This document shows, piece by piece, positions 52,779 to 62,199 of a DNA stretch of 64,000 bases. The DNA comes from Rhynchopus sp. YZ270_cl-10 (Eukaryota; Euglenozoa; Diplonemea; Diplonemida; Diplonemidae): NCBI GenBank assembly GCA_964035575.1, contig OZ037856.1, forward strand, positions 372,001 to 436,000. Direction: 5' to 3'. The notes beneath the pieces are model-generated. The model saw only the letters and a list, made by a program, of their open reading frames with translations. It was not told the origin of the DNA and did no database searches. Each line of letters begins with the position of its first letter. Within the stretch, counting starts at the first letter, position 1. A program made the position numbers and the translations under genes.

Positions 52779-53463
52779 TTAGAAAAAGGGGGGTGTGCGG
52801 GGGGCGTGATGGTAATACTTAAAGGCAGCGCACTCAGTCGCATAGTTTCTCCTTTCATTAAAAAGGGAAAGCTGATAGTGCAAACGCCACTGCAGATGCA
52901 GATATCAGGGGAAAGAAAAATCATGATCTTTTCATCAAAAAATGCAGCGCGATAGCAAAATAAGCCACTTCAAGGGGCTTGTGTATTTTGCTTAAACGGT
53001 ACACTGAGTTTCTCACTGAGATCTAGGCAAGGGAATGGAAGACAACGAAAAAAAAATGTCCCTTCCCGCCATGTCTTCCCTGGTCAGCAAATGCTGGAAA
53101 AAATTGGGATAAGACACTGACGCAGGCACTGAGAAAAAAAAAGAGTAAGGTGACCCCAAGCTTCCTGTGTTTTAGTCAAAGAGAAACTCCTTAGGACTGA
53201 CCCACCACTTCTTGCGAAATGTATGAGTATTCGTCTTTAAAAAAAAACAGAAGAAAGACTTAAAAAGATGAATGTGTCACAAAGGCAAGAATATAGGGGG
53301 GGTTATAGAGACAACAGAAAACAGACACAAAAATGTGTTTTACCATAACCCCTCTTTATTGCCTTTTTTAATAAAGCAATCAAAGTTGAACGTGGGGCTT
53401 TTCTTTTATGTTCAAAGAAAAGCTTTGATGACCCCCAAAAAAAAAAAAAAAAACGCATCGTTT

Positions 53464-54003
53464 TCAGCAGGTAATCTGCGAAATATCTCCATCGGTCATG
53501 GCAGAGGCTTCAAGGGGATCTTGGGCATCTTGGTTATCAGGTGTGTCAGATTTTTCTGACTTTGGCGAGAGAGGTGAGGTGTCGCTGGAGTTCGAGTGCA
53601 GGTGGCCCACTTCTGTCTTGTAGGGTACATGGTGGGCATCCTCATTATCCTTCCCTTGAATGCTTTTGTGAGGGTCCTGAGAGGAGAGGGTGCTGAACTT
53701 CATCTTATCCTCATCGTTTGGGGGGGATAACACCTCTGCGCTGGCATCCGATTTCTGAAAAAAAAAAAAGTGTGAACAAAGAGGTTTTGGTTTTCCCAAC
53801 CTAAAAAAAGGACATACTCGCACCAAAATGGACCGTCGTGGACTGTTTTGTAGATTTTGCGACGCTCTATCGCGGTTGACTGGACCACCTGCGGGCACGA
53901 CTGACATTGCCTCTTGATCATCTATGAAGGTGACACGCCGCCCAGGCCGGTCATTAGGATGCGAGATAACACTGTCCCGGTGTGACGAGGTCCCACAGCC
54001 CAT
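53464..54003 (-). CDS. small dually acylated, disordered protein
   Basis: Two exons (54003-53818 and 53754-53464) give 158 residues. The intron has a GTATGT donor and a TTTTCAG acceptor and keeps phase 0, joining SILVR to KSDASAEV. The start MGCGTSSHR has Gly2 for myristoylation and Cys3 for palmitoylation, so membrane attachment is likely. The rest is polar and disordered, rich in Ser, Asp and Pro, with SPLSPKSEK-type phosphorylation sites, and ends in GDISQITC. Without splicing the frame also stays open, giving 179 residues with a Phe-rich insert; the splice form is more protein-like. No family is recognised; a signalling adaptor is a guess. Confidence 0.6.
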   Translation of the reverse strand: MGCGTSSHRDSVISHPNDRPGRRVTFIDDQEAMSVVPAGGPVNRDRASQNLQNSPRRSILVRVCPFFRLGKPKPLCSHFFFFQKSDASAEVLSPPNDEDKMKFSTLSSQDPHKSIQGKDNEDAHHVPYKTEVGHLHSNSSDTSPLSPKSEKSDTPDNQDAQDPLEASAMTDGDISQITC

Positions 54004-54173
54004 ACGGCCTCACCGTCCTCTGCAGTGGGTCATATGCTCATCAATCAGGGGTATCGGGGGGAGTATCCGTACACGATGTGGATGTGGATATGGATCTCCT
54101 TCTCGATTGTGTATGGGATACTCTGAAGGGTTTGAAAGATGGGGAGAGAAAAATGAAGAAATGAAAAGTTTAT

Positions 54174-54209
54174 AAGATGTTCCTAAGCCTCTCTGTGCTT
54201 AGCCACCTT
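54174..54209 (-). repeat. family I hairpin repeat
   Basis: Nearly the model sequence of 18906, with CTCTGTGCTTAGCCACCTT at the right. Confidence 0.65.
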
Positions 54210-54444
54210 GATCAAAGCGGGTATGTGAAAGTTGGGCGACAGTCGTAGCCTATATGTCCAGGTGCGCCAATGGATTGGAGACCCCGTGAAGAGGAGATAG
54301 CAGATGCAGGAAATGGGTCCCTTTAACTGGATCCTAAGGAATTTGCACACACGTTGTTCTTCAAGACGCTGCAAACAAAAAAAAAACCCCCCTCGTAGGT
54401 AACAAACAACTCTCAAGAAGGTTATAGGCTGATTGACGCCGGGC

Positions 54445-54680
54445 TTGGCCGGTGGTGATCGGTGGTGATCGATGGTGATCGACGGTGATCGGTAGTGATC
54501 GATGGTGATCGGTGGGTGGTCGGTGGTGATCGATGGTGATCGACGGTGATCGGTACTGATCGGTGGTGATCGGTGCGTAAATCGATGTGGTCGGTGCAAT
54601 CGGTGGGTGAGCGGTGGTGGTCGGTGGTGATCGGTGCTGATCGACGGTGATCGATCGCGATCGGTGGTGATCCGTTTAAA
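54445..54680. repeat. degenerate GGTGATCGN array
   Basis: About 25 variants of a 9-bp unit, GATCGGTGG, GATCGATGGT and GATCGACGGT, crowd 235 bp. The minus-strand frame reads DHHRSP-like repeats, which I take as a by-product of the repeat rather than a protein. Confidence 0.8.
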
Positions 54681-55065
54681 TCGGTGGTAAAAAGTGACAA
54701 AATGGGCAAACCAGCCCGACGTCAATCAGCCTAGGTTATCTACAGTTATCCAAGAAGCATCTCAAAAATAAAGATCATCCTCCCCCCTTTTTTTTTTGCG
54801 CGTTAGGACAGGAGGAGTTTGTGAAGCGGTTCCCCTCCCTCTCGTTCCCGTACAGCGATCACCACCCTGGCCCCCCCTAAACCCTGTATTCCGAACCACC
54901 TTTTTTTTTTCGGTGTTAAAATCATGCGAGACTACACCCACACAAAAGGGGGTGTGCCACATTCCCTCCCCCCCACATTACCTTCCCACTACACGACCTA
55001 ACCTTCTCACCCTCCGTATTTGTACTGTGTGGGGTTCTCTTTTTCTTTTCTTTTTATTTTGTAGT

Positions 55066-55108
55066 CTCGACAATACACCTGCAACAGGTTTTGTACAACA
55101 AAACGTCG
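55066..55108 (-). repeat. family VII structured repeat, short form
   Basis: TCGACAATAC, then ACCTG/CAGGT with a CAA loop, then TTTGTACAACAAAACGTCG. Confidence 0.55.
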
Positions 55109-55246
55109 CCAAAAAATGAATTTTTCAGAGAGAGAGATGCAGATCATCCTCAAAAAAAAATTTTTTTTGCCCTTTTTTGTCTCTCTGGTTTTTTAGCGTA
55201 AAGGAGGGAAGAGGATATACGAAAGGTAGAGGCCAGACACGCATAC

Positions 55247-55250
<4 letters not shown>

Positions 55251-55294
<44 letters not shown>
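55251..55294. repeat. (CT)n microsatellite
   Basis: About 21 CT units without interruption. Confidence 0.9.
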
Positions 55295-55295
<1 letters not shown>

Positions 55296-55882
55296 AAATA
55301 AGAAAAGTTGAAAGAATGAACATGCCTCTGTACATCCACATCTAAAAGAAGTGTCACCCCCACACCCCCTCCGACTGATCACCTAAGTTGTGTACAGTTA
55401 GAGGTGCCACCCAGTTTCTGTGCGAGATATCCAACCTTTTGGGTTGAGAAAACGCAAAAAAGAGGAGCAGGGCAAAAATTTTTGGAAGACGAAGAAGGCC
55501 CATCTACACACAGCCATGAGTCAGCGTGTTTTTTTTTTTTTCCGTTGAAGGGTGTTCTTTTCATCTTAAGCTGAACGATGGTGACACCATGTCCCCAACG
55601 CAGATTTTTTTTTAAAGAGAAGAACTACTGGCAATGCGAAAGGCGGAGGGTGGGTGGGTGGGTGTAAAAAACCCAGCTGTTTTTTTAAAAACCGGGGGAC
55701 GTCTTTTTGTTCGCGTATCAGAAACAAAGAGAAGAAAAAAAAAACGAGGGAAAGGGCAAAAAAAAGAAAAGATTACAGTGCACCGTTCCTGGTACAACAC
55801 CACCCCCCATCCCCCACACAGTAGCCCTTTTAAACCCACGCAATCACACAACCCACTCCTATCATCGACAGCCAACCCCTCC

Positions 55883-57504
55883 TCACATGCTGTTCTTCAC
55901 AAGGAGCGCCGCATCGTTGAAGTTCTCTTCAAGGCTGGTGAACTTCCAGACCTGTTTGTGGTGTGTGTTTTGATTTTAGTTGTGGTTCAAGTTTATGGGT
56001 AATTCCTGCTCTAAATGTTGCCCATTTTGGCTAAGGAGTATAGGTAACTGCCGAAGACACTATTTTTTTTTTTTTGTTTCATAACTTTTTTCTAAGAATT
56101 CAAAAGGTATCCACCAATGTTTGTCCACCATGACCAAAAAATATGACGGTTGTTCCCATGCGAACATACCCATGGATGCGAGGGGAATTGCGCTTTCAAA
56201 ACTTCGAGGGTCGACTTGCTGTCTGCGCCGGGGCGGAGTTGGCGGGTAACAACGGTTTGGTTGATCATGGTGTCGGGGTCGTTCTCGCGGATGGAGGCGG
56301 ACTCATCGAGGGATGCTGCTGCCTTGTCGTATTCGGAGCCTGCCATGTGGGCAAGTGCAATGGCGTTGAGGAGAAGAGAAGTGTTGCCGAACTTGTCACG
56401 CAGCTCGTTGAACAGCTTGATCGCCTCCTTGTAGTTGTCCGGCGTGATCTTCACAAAGCCAGTCCACAGCAGACTCTGTGCCGCGTCCTCATCGATCTTG
56501 TTCATCAGCTTGAGCTCTTGCTCCGCAAGGTCCGTACGGTTCAAACGCAGCAGAATATCAACCAGATGGCTGTGCATCTCAAGACGCAGCACGTTCAGCT
56601 CATTCTGGAGCTGCGTGTTCGCCTGCGCGGCCTCGAACTTCTTTTGCAATGAGACGACCCACGTCTTCAGCCATTTGTGCGCTGTCTTCAAATCGCCCTG
56701 TAGCATGGTAGGGTGGGATAGGATAGGGTGGAGGCTGGGGACGGACATACCGCGTGCACAAGAATGGTTGCGCATGTGGACGCCATGAGCGCGCTCTCGG
56801 GGGTGGCCTCCTGCTCCTCAGAGAGTGTGTTGTCGACAAGCGTCTTCGCCTGCTCCGCCACGTTCTCACGTGTCGCATCACCACTTCTCGACGGGTCTGC
56901 ACGAAGGAAGTTCGCCAGAAGGACCAACGCCTTGTGCGGTGTTGCTGGGCTGCCTTCAAGCTCAGATAGCGCCGCACTGTACCTCTTCAGGCCGATCTGG
57001 GCCTTTGCTCTGAGGGAGAAGATACAATAAACCAAAAGAGTCGAAAGGGGTTTGAAAGACACCATCCACAGGGGCACAACATAGGCTTATCTTTGGGAAT
57101 AAAAAGGCCAGGGTTTGGGAACTCTGTACATACAAAAGGTAGTCACGTCCGGTCTCAAGCGCCTTGGCATCTGCAGGGTTGCTGTTGTAGGGTGACGGCT
57201 TGATGCCGGGGGCCTCAGAAACCACCTGTTGGGGTGTGGGTAGGTCATGTTGGTCGTAATAACTCTTTATTGTGAGAATAGCAAAAAAAAAAAAGTGAAG
57301 TTGAAAGAAACGCCGTAACGCATTATTACATTTCGGAAAAGAGAAACATTTTTTTGCGTCGACAATCACCTGCTAATGCAGGATCTGTACTCAATGTCGC
57401 CCGAAGGCTTTTTTTTTCCAAAACGGACGAAGCGACCAACATACCTGCGTGTAGTTGCCCAAGATAAGAGCGTTGCGAATGTCATAGAGGTCTTCGCTAG
57501 ACAT
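55883..57504 (-). CDS. COPE: coatomer subunit epsilon (epsilon-COP)
   Basis: Five exons (57504-57445, 57225-57134, 57009-56751, 56697-56170, 55951-55883) give 335 residues in frame; every donor is GTATGT. The protein is a helical TPR-like solenoid and matches epsilon-COP in order: LYDIRNALILGNYTQVVSEA, AQIGLKRYSAALSELEG, then LHLVDILLRLNRTDLAEQELKLM-type repeats (here SHLVDILLRL), DNYKEAIKLFNEL, LLLNAIALAHMAGSEYDKAAASLDE. The end is VWKFTSLEENFNDAALLVKNSM. It belongs to the COPI coat that returns proteins from Golgi to ER. A CCTTTTCAG acceptor-like site lies about 30 nt before the ATG. Intron 1 carries a family VII structured repeat. Confidence 0.93.
57359..57409 (-). repeat. family VII structured repeat in COPE intron 1
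   Basis: On the plus strand TCGACAATCA, CCTGC/GCAGG hairpin, ATCTGTACTCAATGTCG. On the minus strand, the sense of the gene, GCCTTCGGGC forms a C(UUCG)G hairpin just before CGACATTGAGTACAGAT. Confidence 0.8.
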
Positions 57505-58154
57505 TGTGCTGTTGCCTTTTTCTTTTGTGTAGTTCTCCTGAAAAGGTGTTGTTATGCTGCAGTATTGAATCAAGGATGACGTGCGGGAAGCTTCTGACGT
57601 AGAAACAGGGTAAAAGGTCTTTAATAGCATCTTTTCTGAAAAAAAATAACTTTTTGTTTTTGTTTCGTTGGTTGTCGAGAGCGCCTCGTATCTTGCCTAA
57701 GGGAAAACCTTTGGTCGCAGCGCTGTCCCATTTGCAATGGGTGCCTGCAGCTTCTAGTTTAACATAAGTTTTTGTAACAAAACTGTTGACGTTTTGCACA
57801 CAGATCCATATACTTTGCCTTGTGTGTTGGTCCTCACAATGTATCAAAGTGAAATTAAATATTTTTCACCACTGTTGCAGGACCATACTAATGAGGTCAA
57901 CAACAAAGGCAAATCATAAGGCTGTGTCGCATTTTTAATAAAAAGTATTTCAACATATGCAGTCAATACATTGATAGCATAGGAGGAGGGATCAATAAAA
58001 ATGAAAAGAAAACATATGCACAAAAAAAAACAAAACACTCTCCCAAATTGTTGAATGGAAAGACATTTCTGACGAGACGAAATGTGCCGACACCTTCTCC
58101 GAGGGGGTATAACACTTCTTTGGGGTCCACACGTGGGAAACAAAAATAAAATAT

Positions 58155-58187
58155 AAGATGGGTATGTTCACGTGCACACAACATCTT
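58155..58187 (-). repeat. family II hairpin repeat
   Basis: AAGATG and CATCTT ends, centre GGTATGTTCACGTGCACACAA. Confidence 0.5.
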
Positions 58188-58440
58188 CAACAACGTTAGA
58201 TTCATTTACTTTCGATTCAAGAGAACAGAACGTATCTGGGAGGGTGTCCATTGCATACACCCTTCTACGAATGAAAGAAGCAAGATGACGAACAAGAGAG
58301 CCGGCACACCTTGGTGAAGTGAAGCTGCTGATTCGTTCTCTCTGTCCGCTTAGGTTGAGACAACCCTGCGCGACCAGACGAGCACCAGAAACAACAATCG
58401 AACAATCATCTGCAAAAAAAGAAAAGTATGAAAAGTTGAA

Positions 58441-58480
58441 AGTGCAAACGCGTCACCGTTCATCGGCGGACGCAGGCACT
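58441..58480 (-). repeat. family III hairpin repeat, long form
   Basis: AGTGC/GCACT outer stem, GCGTC/GACGC inner stem and CCG/CGG apical stem, three nested pairings. Confidence 0.75.
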
Positions 58481-58675
58481 GATAAGGAAAAAGCAGAAAA
58501 TATTCAAAAAAAAAAAAAGGTTTGTAAACTGCGGAAGACGCAAAACAAACTCGCGAACGAAAAAAAGGCGTTTTTTTTTCTACACATGTACCATACACAC
58601 AAATCATAAAGTGGGGGAATTTTTTTAAAAAAATTAATTTAAAAAAAAAAAAAATACTTCAACTTGACTTGAAAT

Positions 58676-58694
58676 ACAAAGTTCTGACAGTGTA
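58676..58694 (-). repeat. family IV hairpin repeat, short form
   Basis: TACAAAGTTCTGACAGTGTA, a trimmed version of the copies at 10314 and 40246. Confidence 0.5.
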
Positions 58695-58720
58695 CCTAAA
58701 ATAAGGGAAATAGGTTTGAT

Positions 58721-58757
58721 AAGATGGGGTCTAAAGCTTCTCGAGCTTAGTCATCTA
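58721..58757 (-). repeat. family I hairpin repeat
   Basis: AAGATG...TCATCT outer ends, CTAAAGC/GCTTAG inner, loop TTCTCGA. Confidence 0.6.
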
Positions 58758-58890
58758 AAAAAACCAGGGGGAAAAGATTCCGGGCCAGGTGCGCGGGGAG
58801 ACTGTTCAATGAAGTTGGTCAAAAATGGCCAAGATGGAACAGCACCAGAACACCATTTGGCCGGAAAGCAAAAGAGGGGGTGAATAAAAT

Positions 58891-58925
58891 AAGACGAATG
58901 TACCTCTCGGACACACACACGTCTT
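58891..58925 (-). repeat. family II hairpin repeat with changed outer stem
   Basis: AAGACG pairs with CGTCTT, where other copies have AAGATG with CATCTT. This is a compensatory change. Confidence 0.65.
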
Positions 58926-59637
58926 AGAGAGCGATGGAAAAAAAAGAGTTTTTTTTGTCAAAATCGAAAAAAGCGCTGACGTTTTGAAAGGCCATTTGCC
59001 TTGTGTGGAACACGTCCCTTGGCAACTTGAGCTGTCCATATTCCGAAAGTATCGAGTGGGCAGTGTGTTCTCCGGGGAAATTACCCCGTTGTCCTTGTGT
59101 AGGCATGGGCGAATCTCTACGAAGTAAAAGTAAAAGTAGAAGGGAAATTTTTCCAAAAATAAAAAAAAAGAGAAAGTAACTCTGATACATGGGCCACAAG
59201 TTGGTTGTATTTTCTACATTGAAGTGTGGGAACAAAAAGACAACAAACGGGCGGGTTCACTGTGCGTTTCTATTTCCATCTTTGTCAATCTAATGAAAAA
59301 CGCCTTGGAGCATGGCAAAATCCACAAATTCTTGGTTACTGCGAGGCGAAGGAGGGTCGAAGGAGGGGGACGAACCTCATCAGATTCTAAACGAGAAAAT
59401 AAAGATTGACCTCGCGAGGCTGATGAAGTACAAAAAAACAGAAAACTGAAAATCGGGACAGATGTCTATCCTGGCATGGGGGGGAGATCATAAATCGTAT
59501 ATCGTGAGGGGAAAAAAAATGGGAGCTGAAAGTGAAAACGCCTCTGCAGATGCGGCGGGGGGGGGAGAGAAAAAAAATCTGAAAAAAAAAAGAAAAAAAC
59601 ATTCGTAAGATAGCCTCATAGCTCCTCCTTTTGCAAT

Positions 59638-62199
59638 CTAATTAATCGAGACTTCGAACCTGCTTCTGATGTTCTCGTCTCCGAGGCCTGCAAGGAATGG
59701 GTAGTACCCGGGGTAGTTTGTGTTCCAGATGTTGTTCCAAAGGTTGAAGCCCATGCCGGTGACGGAGCCCTTGGGGAGAGGGTCGAGGTTGTAGAGGAAG
59801 GGTGTGGGGCCGAGGGCCTTGGTGATGGGGCTGACGACTGCCACATCGAGGGACCTGACCTGGAGCTTTCCGTAGAAGACACCACGCCAGACGGAGTGCT
59901 GCTTAGGGTTGCCGTTGTCGATGGTCTCGTACGGTGAGATCATGGACCCAAGCTTGTCCATCGTCCAGTTGGAGCCTGCTTGTGCGACCGGGGTGAATGA
60001 GTAGTGCATGCCCTCAGCAAGACGCGTAGTAGTCTTGTTGAACGTCTGCAAATCCAGCACCACCTTCGTGTCGTCCACAACCGTCACATTCAGCCAGAAC
60101 GTCTCCGCAGCACCGTACATCGCCACCATAGTAGCGTTGCTTGCAGACTTGGCTAGTACAGAGCACTGTCCCCTGCTGTCCGTCTTCACCCAGAGCTCCT
60201 GCAGAACCGGGCGTGTGTCGCTGTGCACAGGGTGTCCATTGTCGTCCATTTTGGGTTTGTTGAAGCCACAGCCACCCCCTTCCGGGCCTTTGTAAACCGC
60301 GGCCATGACATCGAAGTCGTCGTGCTCGGTGTAGGTGCTGTAGAGCATGTCGCCAAGAACGTTCGCAGGAGAGGCCCACGCGGTGCCACCAAGCACGAAG
60401 GTGTTGAAGGCACCGTTCTCGTTGAAGCTGAGCTTAACGTTGGCGCAGCTCAGGATGGTGTCGGGTGAGACGGACTGGTACCCTTCGGTGCTGGGTGCAG
60501 ACTGAATGCGGGTGGCCGCAATCTCATCGACAAGCTTCTGGTGGACAGGGTGGGTCGCCATCGCGTCGACGGCGTAGTCGAGCCAGGTGCGGTGCTCCTG
60601 CCAGCCATTGTTCTGGTTCGCGTACTCAGGGTTTCCCTTCACAAAGGGGTGGAAGTCTTTGTTACTCCAGTGCGTTTTGTCGCCCGCCCCAGGAAGCCCC
60701 CAGGTGTGCTCAGGAATGGTCAGCGCAAGGCGCGTCGCGTTGATGACTCTGAAGTCAGTGGTGTCGCAGAGCTTTTCCTGTGCACAGTCGTCCATGACGC
60801 GTGCAAAGGCACGGTAGCTCGACATCTTGGCCGGGTCGCTCTGGACACCTTGAATCCAGGTGTCGCCAATCTCGGCTGTGATGACCTCGAACACCTCCTT
60901 CTTAGCCTCCGCAGCGGCAGTGAACTTGTTGAGTGTCGACGCAAACACATCTGCACCAGGGAACTCCACCTGAAGGATGTCAAACACACTCAGCACATTC
61001 TCCACCGACGGCGGTGGCCCTGCGTTGTCGGTGCGGAACGCAAAGCACAGTGCCTCGTCAAACCCGGGTGCCATCATGCACTCATCGCGACACAGACCCT
61101 GGCAGTCCTTTGTGCTCGGACCAGGGTCGGCTGGGTAGCCCCCTGCGTGGTTAAAGCCGAGGATCTCTGTCTTGGAGGCTTCGTCCTGCCATCTGAAGAT
61201 CTTGTGTGGGTTCCATCCCTTTGGGGTCGGGGTGCCGTTGTTTTGTCCGACGGTGATGGCGGAGTAGCCTTTCTTCTTGAGAAGGGGGACGACGGCACGT
61301 GTAGATCCGGGCACGTCACGGAGGTTGTACACTTTGTTCTCCGAGGCGGTCACGTTGAGCTTAGTGTTGATGTCCACTGAGAGTCCGAGGCCCATCTCAA
61401 AGAGCGACGCAGGCCCGACGTTCTCGGACTGCAGGTTGAACGGCCCGTCGTGCCAGATGATGTCGCCGTCGGCCACAGCCTGCTTGAAGTCGGCCACGTT
61501 CTCCGCGCTGGGGCAGAACAGCTTTGTTCCATTCGCAAGCACAACGTTCTCGGGGCAGTCGATGTAGAGCGACACCAACCAAGGGTGCGTCGTGTACACA
61601 AAGCGATGCGGGGACCCAAGCTCCCTGAGTGCACGCGCAAGGTTGATGGCGGCAGGGAAGTACTCCGAGGTGTAGGAGTTGACAACGTTCGCCATGAACC
61701 CGATGGGGTTCCCCTCAGGGGTGTGGATCGCAAAGCCGATGTCGAGGTGGTTCATGAAGACGACGTGCACCTTGGAGATCTGCTCCTGCTTCGTCCACGT
61801 CGTTCCGTTGGACCATTGGATTGTGTTGCAGTTTGTGATTTCCCCATCCAATTTTATGCCTTGGGTAGAAGACTTGTCCAGCTCCACATGGATCATGCCT
61901 GAGGTAGAGTTGATGTTCCCCACACCACTGCTCCACGTCGTTGTGGTGATTGCGACGACGGTCCACGCAGTCTCTGTGGTGCTGTGCAAATAAAACTCGG
62001 GCTCCTTGGAGCCATCCTTAATCGATGTCCACGACGTCCATGCCCCGGTCAGGTTGCACGCCGGCACGTCACGCAGATGCGCTCCTGTATCGGGGTCCTT
62101 GCGGAGACGGGTCGCAAACTCAGGACGCCTCACAAAGTCAGCCATGTAGCTGTCTGCGGCTACACCACATAGTGCTCCTAAGAGGAGAAGGTGGCGCAT
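59638..62199 (-). CDS. secreted DUF5054 / GH38-like protein
   Basis: A single exon of 853 residues starts at the ATG at 62199. The signal peptide is MRHLLLLGALCGVAA. The motif VHVVFMNHLDIGFAIH resembles the metal-binding HxD start of GH38-like folds. WHDGPFNLQSENVGPASL, then YSAITVGQNNGTPTP, IFRWQDEASKTEILGFNHAGGYP and EIGDTWIQGVQSDP suit the DUF5054 family, a relative of alpha-mannosidases found in protists, fungi and bacteria. The C-terminal half (from FNENGAFNTFVLGG) is beta-rich. About ten Asn-X-Ser/Thr sites support secretion. The substrate is unknown; a glycan-cutting role is inferred from the fold. A CCACACCCACAG acceptor-like site lies 16 nt before the ATG. Paired cysteines (CQGLCRDECMMAPG) may form disulfides. 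Confidence 0.8.
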   Translation of the reverse strand: MRHLLLLGALCGVAADSYMADFVRRPEFATRLRKDPDTGAHLRDVPACNLTGAWTSWTSIKDGSKEPEFYLHSTTETAWTVVAITTTTWSSGVGNINSTSGMIHVELDKSSTQGIKLDGEITNCNTIQWSNGTTWTKQEQISKVHVVFMNHLDIGFAIHTPEGNPIGFMANVVNSYTSEYFPAAINLARALRELGSPHRFVYTTHPWLVSLYIDCPENVVLANGTKLFCPSAENVADFKQAVADGDIIWHDGPFNLQSENVGPASLFEMGLGLSVDINTKLNVTASENKVYNLRDVPGSTRAVVPLLKKKGYSAITVGQNNGTPTPKGWNPHKIFRWQDEASKTEILGFNHAGGYPADPGPSTKDCQGLCRDECMMAPGFDEALCFAFRTDNAGPPPSVENVLSVFDILQVEFPGADVFASTLNKFTAAAEAKKEVFEVITAEIGDTWIQGVQSDPAKMSSYRAFARVMDDCAQEKLCDTTDFRVINATRLALTIPEHTWGLPGAGDKTHWSNKDFHPFVKGNPEYANQNNGWQEHRTWLDYAVDAMATHPVHQKLVDEIAATRIQSAPSTEGYQSVSPDTILSCANVKLSFNENGAFNTFVLGGTAWASPANVLGDMLYSTYTEHDDFDVMAAVYKGPEGGGCGFNKPKMDDNGHPVHSDTRPVLQELWVKTDSRGQCSVLAKSASNATMVAMYGAAETFWLNVTVVDDTKVVLDLQTFNKTTTRLAEGMHYSFTPVAQAGSNWTMDKLGSMISPYETIDNGNPKQHSVWRGVFYGKLQVRSLDVAVVSPITKALGPTPFLYNLDPLPKGSVTGMGFNLWNNIWNTNYPGYYPFLAGLGDENIRSRFEVSIN

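Larger units (their letters stand above)
51581..53463. other. spacer with a 28S rRNA fragment element
   Basis: No gene is seen. It contains a family V copy (near 51852-51890), a family VII repeat (51911-51962), the 249-bp element with a 28S rRNA piece (52124-52372), family I hairpins (52742-52778 and near 53143) and family III (near 52871-52900). Confidence 0.5.
54004..55882. other. spacer with simple repeats and hairpins
   Basis: No gene is supported. It has a family I hairpin (54174-54209), a degenerate 9-bp repeat array (54445-54680), a family VII repeat (55066-55108), a (CT)n run at about 55251-55294 and a family II hairpin (about 55316-55349). Confidence 0.5.
57505..59637. other. spacer with hairpins of families I, II, III and IV
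   Basis: No gene is seen. Hairpins: II at 58155-58187 and 58891-58925, III at 58441-58480 and near 59526-59555, IV at 58676-58694, I at 58721-58757 and near 59608. The rest is A- and T-runs. Confidence 0.5.

Noticed and set aside
54183-54725. Minus-strand open frame of 180 codons rich in DHHRSP
   Set aside because: The frame is a by-product of a 9-bp DNA repeat; the non-repeat part has no recognisable domain or start context.
12016-57409. Hammerhead, twister or SECIS identity for the hairpin repeats
   Set aside because: I looked for CUGAUGA with GAAA, for the twister core and for the SECIS AUGA/UGA quartet; none is present in the conserved parts.
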